Below, in pieces: positions 59,566-64,000 of a stretch of 64,000 bases of DNA. The stretch covers positions 3,658,001 to 3,722,000 of the forward strand of contig NZ_CP154631.1 of the NCBI RefSeq assembly GCF_039555755.1, written 5' to 3'. How positions within the stretch are numbered: position 1 is the first letter of the stretch; each line of letters starts with the position of its first letter. Under the pieces are notes generated by a model. It was not told the DNA's origin. It did not search any database and saw only the letters and a program-made list of their open reading frames with translations. Made by a program: the position numbers and the translations under genes. Source of the DNA: Pseudomonas sediminis. Lineage in GTDB: Bacteria; Pseudomonadota; Gammaproteobacteria; Pseudomonadales; Pseudomonadaceae.

Positions 59566-59641
59566 GTCCCCTTCGTCTAGTGGCCTAGGACACCGCCCTT
59601 TCACGGCGGTAACAGGGGTTCGAGTCCCCTAGGGGACGCCA
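59566..59641 (+). tRNA. tRNA-Glu (TTC), copy 2
   Basis: Identical to copy 1 of tRNA-Glu. Followed by a spacer (GCAATGCGC-aa-GCGTTGC and ACCGCAAGGTTTC) that closely resembles the one before tRNA-Ala copy 2, showing the Ala-Glu unit was duplicated with its spacers. Confidence 0.97.
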
Positions 59642-59688
59642 TATTCCAGTCGCAATGCGCAAGCGTTGCGAGCCGACCGCAAGGTTTC

Positions 59689-59764
<76 letters not shown>

Positions 59765-59812
59765 ATCACACACAAGGCCAGCCTAGCGCTGGCCTTGTCG
59801 TTCGAAGGTTTC

Positions 59813-59888
59813 GTCCCCTTCGTCTAGTGGCCTAGGACACCGCCCTTTCACGGCGGTAACAGGGGTTCGAGTCCCCTAGGGGACGCCA
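59813..59888 (+). tRNA. tRNA-Glu (TTC), copy 3
   Basis: Identical to the other tRNA-Glu copies; last gene of the array, 26 nt before the terminator. Confidence 0.97.
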
Positions 59889-59914
59889 TTTTCTTGCCGC
59901 ATTTGCGGAACCCA

Positions 59915-59948
59915 GGGGCCATCTCTTGCGAGGTGGCCCCTTTTTGTT
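59915..59948 (+). terminator. Terminator of the tRNA array
   Basis: GGGGCCA-tctcttgcgagg-TGGCCCC followed by TTTTTGTTTT. It ends the Ala/Glu tRNA transcript. The next 110 nt before the minus-strand cyclase stop hold nothing recognisable. Confidence 0.9.
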
Positions 59949-60059
59949 TTGTCCCCTTTCTCTGATTCTCGATATGCGCCTGCCGGCAGATGAGCATCAG
60001 CGTCTGTTGAGTGATCCTGTGATCCTGAAGGCTGTGCTCGAACTGGTGGAGCTGGTGCC

Positions 60060-61922
60060 TCAGGGGGCCTTGAAGGCCATGGCCTCGTAGCTGACCACAC
60101 GGTTACGGCCGCCCGCCTTGGCGCGGTAAAGGGCGCGGTCGGCCAGTTCCAGCCAATGCTCGCCGCAGTCCGGCTCGCTCGGTACGCCGGCATGCAGGCC
60201 GATGCTCAGGCTCAGCGCTATCGACTGTTGTTGGTAGAGGCAGGGATTGAGCGCGAGCTCTTCGCGCAGTTGTTCGGCCAGGTCGAGTGCGCCGGTGAGA
60301 TCGGTACTGTCGAGCAAGATGACGAATTCTTCGCCGCCGAAGCGTGCCAGCAAGTCGCTACTGCGCAGGCGCTGCTGGATACGCTGGGCTGCATGGCGCA
60401 GGCAGGCATCGCCGGCGAGATGGCCGTAGCGGTCATTGACCTGCTTGAAGTGATCCAGATCCAGCATCAGGACCGCCAGTGACTGTCGGCTGCGCACGGC
60501 GCGGGCGCAGGCGCGAGCCAGTTCTTCGCTGAGTGTCTGGCGGTTGAACAGGCCGGTAAGCCCGTCGCGTCGATTCAGCTCGGCCAGGCGCAGGTTGGCG
60601 TTGGACAGTTGCTGCAGGGTGTCCTGCAGCGTCGCGGTGCGCTCCTGTACGCGCTGTTCCAGGCTTTCGCTGATCTGCGTTTGCAGTTCCAGGTGCTTGG
60701 TCTGTTCGCTGCGCAGGCGGCGCTCCTGATCGATCAGCTTGGCCTGAGCCTGGCGTTCGGCTTGCTGCACCTGGCGGATGCGCGAGGCCAGGGCGATGGA
60801 GAACACCGTCATCTCGATCAGGCCGCCAATCTGCTGGGCATGCAGGGTCAGCAGCGAGTAGGGCAGCAGTCCGGTGCCGGTGAGGATGCTGGCAAGGCTG
60901 GCGGCGATCAGCACGAACCAGCCCAGGGCGAACAGGCGCGCGGCTGCGTAACCGCCGCGCCAGCGCAGCAGGGTGATGACGAAGGCGGCCAGTGCGCAGG
61001 CGGTCACCAGCACGAAGCTGCCGATCAGGGCGGGTGCATACGGGCCAAACAGCGCCATGCCCAGCACCAACCAGGCGCAGGCCTTGAGCGTATTGGCGAC
61101 CCAGCGATAAGGCCTGGCGGCCTTGTCCAGATCCAGCACGCCGTAGGTGAATTGAATGCCGAACAATGTCGCCAGGGCGGAGCTGAGCGGGAAGCTCAGT
61201 TGATGCCAGGCCAGCGCGTTGGGCCACAACCATTGCAGGGCGAAGCCGAGCTGGATGAACTGGTAGAGACTGAAGCTGGCGACGAACAGGCTGTACCAGA
61301 GGTAGTTGCGGTCGCGGGTGATGCAGAAAATGCTCAGGCTGTAGATCAGCATTGCCATCAGGGCGCCGAAGAACAGGCCCTGCAGCAACAGGCTGCGCTG
61401 CTCCTGATGATCGAACGCATCACGGGTCATCAGACTGGCGCTGAGGTTGGCCGAGCCGTCGGTTTGCATGCGCAGCCAAATGCGCTGGCGTTCGCCAGAC
61501 GCTACGTGCAGAGGCAGTACCAGTTGGCGGTGCTCGACCCAGCGCCAGTCGAAGGGGCGCTGGTCTCCTGCGCGGTAGATGCGTTTGCCGTCCAGGCCGT
61601 AGGCGTCCAGTTGATCCAGCAGTGGGTTACCGATCAGCAGCACCCAGCCCAGCGAGCGGCTGTGCGGGTTGTGTAAGTCCAGGCGTAGCCAGTAGGTGCT
61701 GCCGCTGTAGCCGAAGCTGGCATCGCGCCGCTCCACTGCTTGCCAGGCGGAGTCGGGCAGTGCGCGCACATCGGTGATGTCGGCACGGCCATCCGGGTCT
61801 TCCCAGAACGCCATGTAAGGCCCGGGCAATGTCTGCGTCTGACCAATCGGCAGCGGCAGGCTTTGCGCCCAGGTCAGTGCTGGCAGCAGCAGAAGCATCA
61901 ATAGGCGCAGGGTGGCAGTCAA
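60060..61922 (-). CDS. 7TMR-DISM diguanylate cyclase
   Basis: 620-residue membrane cyclic-di-GMP synthase. Signal peptide (to about residue 20, TWAQ), periplasmic 7TMR-DISM extracellular domain 2 (about 25-175; a carbohydrate-binding-like fold), seven membrane helices (about 180-385), a coiled coil (about 385-445) and a GGDEF domain with RFGGEEF active loop and RSSD I-site five residues before it. The ligand is unknown. The longest frame starts at TTG (61922); an internal ATG at 61898 is an alternative. Monocistronic, convergent with the tRNA array. Confidence 0.9.
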   Translation of the reverse strand: MTATLRLLMLLLLPALTWAQSLPLPIGQTQTLPGPYMAFWEDPDGRADITDVRALPDSAWQAVERRDASFGYSGSTYWLRLDLHNPHSRSLGWVLLIGNPLLDQLDAYGLDGKRIYRAGDQRPFDWRWVEHRQLVLPLHVASGERQRIWLRMQTDGSANLSASLMTRDAFDHQEQRSLLLQGLFFGALMAMLIYSLSIFCITRDRNYLWYSLFVASFSLYQFIQLGFALQWLWPNALAWHQLSFPLSSALATLFGIQFTYGVLDLDKAARPYRWVANTLKACAWLVLGMALFGPYAPALIGSFVLVTACALAAFVITLLRWRGGYAAARLFALGWFVLIAASLASILTGTGLLPYSLLTLHAQQIGGLIEMTVFSIALASRIRQVQQAERQAQAKLIDQERRLRSEQTKHLELQTQISESLEQRVQERTATLQDTLQQLSNANLRLAELNRRDGLTGLFNRQTLSEELARACARAVRSRQSLAVLMLDLDHFKQVNDRYGHLAGDACLRHAAQRIQQRLRSSDLLARFGGEEFVILLDSTDLTGALDLAEQLREELALNPCLYQQQSIALSLSIGLHAGVPSEPDCGEHWLELADRALYRAKAGGRNRVVSYEAMAFKAP

Positions 61923-62125
61923 TTGCTCGTTCTCGGGCTCTCGTGCGAGTGCGCTGCATTATGGCGCGCGATGATGGCACGATGAAAGCTCGGCGCTGCA
62001 CGGAGAGGCCGTGCGGCGTATCATGCGGCACCTGATCGACTGGCCGCCGAGGAAGCAGGCAGCCGCATTCTGGAATCGGATCACCCGGCTTGCCGCATGC
62101 AGGCTGCATACCTGGAGGTAGAGTC

Positions 62126-62575
62126 ATGAACTGGGAGTTGCCCGACCCCTTCGTCATCGATATCGAAGTGAGCGCAGACGACATCGACGGCCTCGGTCAT
62201 GCCAACAACGCGGTGTACGTCAGTTGGCTGGAGCGTTGCGCCTGGCGGCACTCGCAGTTCCTTGGGCTGGACCTGGTCGAATACCGCCGCCTGGATCGCG
62301 CCATGGCTGTGGTGCGTCATGAGATCGACTACCTCGCCAGCGCCTACGAAGGGCAGCATCTGCAGATGGCGACCTGGATCGTCGAATCCGATCAGCGCCT
62401 GAAGATGGATCGACGTTTCCAGCTGGTGCGTCCGGAGGATGGCGTTACCTTGCTGCGTGCCAAGACCACCTTCGTCTGCATCGAACTGTCCAGTGGGCGC
62501 CCCAAGCGCATGCCGGCGGAGTTCGTCGAGGGCTATGGCAAGGCGCTGACGCCGCCTTATCCGCTGGAGCTGTAG
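62126..62575 (+). CDS. 4-hydroxybenzoyl-CoA-type thioesterase
   Basis: Hot-dog-fold acyl-CoA thioesterase of 149 residues, YbgC/FadM-like: DIDGLGHANNAVYVSWLERC holds the catalytic Asp/Glu region (DxxGHxNNxxYxxxxE). The substrate is unknown. ATG 62126 follows GGAGGTAGAGTC. Stands alone; the following gene is convergent, 5 nt away. Confidence 0.9.
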   Translation: MNWELPDPFVIDIEVSADDIDGLGHANNAVYVSWLERCAWRHSQFLGLDLVEYRRLDRAMAVVRHEIDYLASAYEGQHLQMATWIVESDQRLKMDRRFQLVRPEDGVTLLRAKTTFVCIELSSGRPKRMPAEFVEGYGKALTPPYPLEL

Positions 62576-62580
62576 GCTGC

Positions 62581-62976
62581 TCAGTCATCCTGCGGCGCAA
62601 GAAACACCTGCTCCGGCTCTACCATGACGGCGAAGTGACGGGTTTCGCCGGGGCGGAGGATGACGGACTGCGCCACATCCGGCCCACGCCCTCCACAATA
62701 ACCATCCGGCGACATGGCCACGGCGACACTTAGCTCGCCGTTGGGCAGGTCCAGGCTGGTGTGGTCGCCGGGACCGAGTTTCGCCACCACCTGCTGATTG
62801 ACGTAGAGCTCCACGTCGCAGGCATTCGGCGCGTTGTTGTCACGGCTGAAGATCAGGCGCGCGGGCGCATCGGCAACCGGGTCTGCCGGCATGGGGACGA
62901 TGCCGCTGGGCATCGCTTCATCAGCCTGGGCGCCCCAGCAGCAGATGCCCAGAGCGATCAGTGCGAGATAACGCAT
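62581..62976 (-). CDS. Exported protein of unknown function
   Basis: 131 residues with a signal peptide (about 1-18, GAQA) and a beta-rich body containing two cysteines (NACDVELYVN, DGYCGGRGPD) that may form a disulfide. The RLIFSRDN, LYVNQQVVAKLGPGDHTSLDLPNGEL and RPGETRHFAV segments resemble small 'DUF2846-like' periplasmic proteins or lipoprotein domains, but there is no lipobox. I do not assign a function. Convergent with the thioesterase gene. Confidence 0.75.
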   Translation of the reverse strand: MRYLALIALGICCWGAQADEAMPSGIVPMPADPVADAPARLIFSRDNNAPNACDVELYVNQQVVAKLGPGDHTSLDLPNGELSVAVAMSPDGYCGGRGPDVAQSVILRPGETRHFAVMVEPEQVFLAPQDD

Positions 62977-63149
62977 GGCGAGCCTCTCTGTTGGGTGGAA
63001 TGTCAGTGTGGCCTATCTGATGCCGTAGATACGACACCTGTGGCCCTGCTGAGTGCGGTTTGAGCATCGTCTTTCGCCTTGTCTGAGCGTCGCTCGACGG
63101 CTTTTCATGCAGCCCCTAAACTGTGCGCCCCATTTTTCCGGACAACCTC

Positions 63150-64000
63150 ATGCAAACCGCCCTGGCGCCCATGGAGGGGCTGGTCGACGAGATTCTGCGC
63201 GACGTGCTGACTCGCATCGGCGGCATCGACTGGTGTGTCACCGAGTTCATTCGCGTCAGCGAACGGCTGTTGCCGGCTGCCACCTATCACAAGCTGGCGC
63301 CCGAGTTGTTCAATGGCTCGCGCACTCAGGCCGGCACACCTATGCGCGTGCAGTTTCTGGGGTCCGATCCGCAGTGCCTGGCGGACAACGCCGCCTTCGC
63401 CTGCACGCTCGGCGCGCCGGTGATCGACCTCAACTTCGGTTGCCCGGCCAAGACGGTGAACAAGTCGCGTGGCGGCGCGGTGCTGCTCAAGGAGCCGGAG
63501 CTGTTGCATGCCATCGTCCGCGAAGTGCGGCGCACGGTGCCGGCCGAGATTCCGGTCACGGCGAAGATGCGCCTGGGCTTCGAAGGCAAGGAGGGCGCGC
63601 TGGACTGTGCGCGGGCGCTGGCCGAAGGCGGAGCGAGCCAGATCGTCGTGCATGCGCGCACCAAGGTCGAGGGCTACAAGCCGCCGGCGCACTGGGAGTG
63701 GGTGGCGCGTGTGCAGGAGGTCGTCGGCGTGCCGGTGTTCGCCAATGGCGAGGTGTGGACGCTGGACGACTGGCGCCGCTGCCGCGAAATCAGCGGTGTG
63801 GATGACATCATGCTGGGGCGCGGCCTGGTTTCTCGACCAGGGCTGGCGCGGCAGATCGCTGCCGTCAGGGCCGGCGAGGAGCCCGAGGAAATGAGCTGGG
63901 CCGAATTGCAGCCGCTGTTGCTCGACTTCTGGCAGCAGGCACGGCGCAAACTGTCGCCGCGCTACGCGCCGGGGCGCCTGAAGCAATGGTTGGCGATGCT
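63150..64000 (+). CDS. dusC: tRNA-dihydrouridine(16) synthase, 3' end beyond the window
   Basis: Flavin-dependent reductase making dihydrouridine 16 in tRNA. The frame is open from ATG 63150 to the end of the window (283 codons, no stop), so the gene is cut by the window edge; the family length is about 310-330. Motifs: [18 protein letters not shown] at the N-terminus, [20 protein letters not shown] with the catalytic Cys, [15 protein letters not shown] and FANGEVW, all typical of DusC. Confidence 0.93.
   Translation, partial: MQTALAPMEGLVDEILRDVLTRIGGIDWCVTEFIRVSERLLPAATYHKLAPELFNGSRTQAGTPMRVQFLGSDPQCLADNAAFACTLGAPVIDLNFGCPAKTVNKSRGGAVLLKEPELLHAIVREVRRTVPAEIPVTAKMRLGFEGKEGALDCARALAEGGASQIVVHARTKVEGYKPPAHWEWVARVQEVVGVPVFANGEVWTLDDWRRCREISGVDDIMLGRGLVSRPGLARQIAAVRAGEEPEEMSWAELQPLLLDFWQQARRKLSPRYAPGRLKQWLAM

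Noticed and set aside
59876..60193. Minus-strand frame overlapping tRNA-Glu copy 3 and the cyclase C-terminus
   Set aside because: Overlaps a tRNA, a terminator and the true cyclase frame; no protein features.
62977..63149. A plus-strand frame of 250 codons starting at 63053
   Set aside because: It lies in another frame over dusC, whose true frame (from 63150) has all family motifs and remains open to the window end.

Overview
This window is chromosomal DNA from a Pseudomonas, probably of the mendocina/oleovorans/alcaligenes side of the genus (inference; no rRNA is present). The evidence is gene order. yciK-mupP-ubiG-MTA deaminase-mtnA-gyrA-serC-pheA-hisC-tyrA/aroA-cmk-rpsA-ihfB, then an O-antigen locus closed by wbpL-wbpM, then tyrB-uvrB-emrAB-gltX-tRNA, follows the P. 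aeruginosa PA3173-PA3134 order. High GC, Shine-Dalgarno starts, ATGA operon overlaps and abundant REP sequences agree.

Layout. 1-4.3 kb: a nitroreductase and a CpxR/CpxS-type envelope-stress operon on the minus strand, with a Spy/CpxP-like gene in the middle. A CpxR box and promoter lie upstream of the Spy-like gene, and a 140-bp MITE-like element sits in its 5' UTR. 4.4-10.5 kb: rnm-yciO-trpS-scpA-scpB-DUF1289-rluB. 10.6-15.6 kb, minus strand: a diguanylate cyclase, then yciK, mupP, ubiG and MTA deaminase. 15.7-28.7 kb: mtnA, gyrA and the aromatic amino acid block ending in cmk and rpsA. 28.7-30.4 kb: a RAYT (REP-associated tyrosine transposase) gene between two REPIN arrays, separating rpsA from ihfB.

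30.5-49.1 kb is the O-antigen locus. It opens with a metallo-beta-lactamase RNase-like gene carrying two in-frame stops. A tightly overlapping cluster follows: phosphohexomutase, rhamnosyltransferase-like GT2, rmlBDAC, wzm, wzt and a 1580-residue protein. That protein joins a methyltransferase, a kinase-like segment, a coiled coil and three GT2 domains. wbpV-wbpL-wbpM follow. No wzx, wzy or wzz is visible. I read this as an ABC-exported, probably methyl-capped polyrhamnose O-polysaccharide, primed on a QuiNAc- or FucNAc-type sugar, with polymerisation, capping and length measurement in one polypeptide. This is the strongest candidate for an undescribed system here.

49.1-64 kb: comEA-like gene, tRNA-Asn with two exact 148-bp tandem repeats of its 3' end and terminator, tyrB, uvrB, emrB/emrA with a divergent LysR regulator, gltX, a three-fold tRNA-Ala(GGC)/tRNA-Glu(TTC) array with a strong promoter, a 7TMR-DISM diguanylate cyclase, a thioesterase, a small exported protein, and dusC running off the end.

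Other sequence-level points: GyrA has Ile at position 83 (the classic quinolone-resistance position), and the AroA half of the TyrA-AroA fusion has the class II EPSP synthase motifs.
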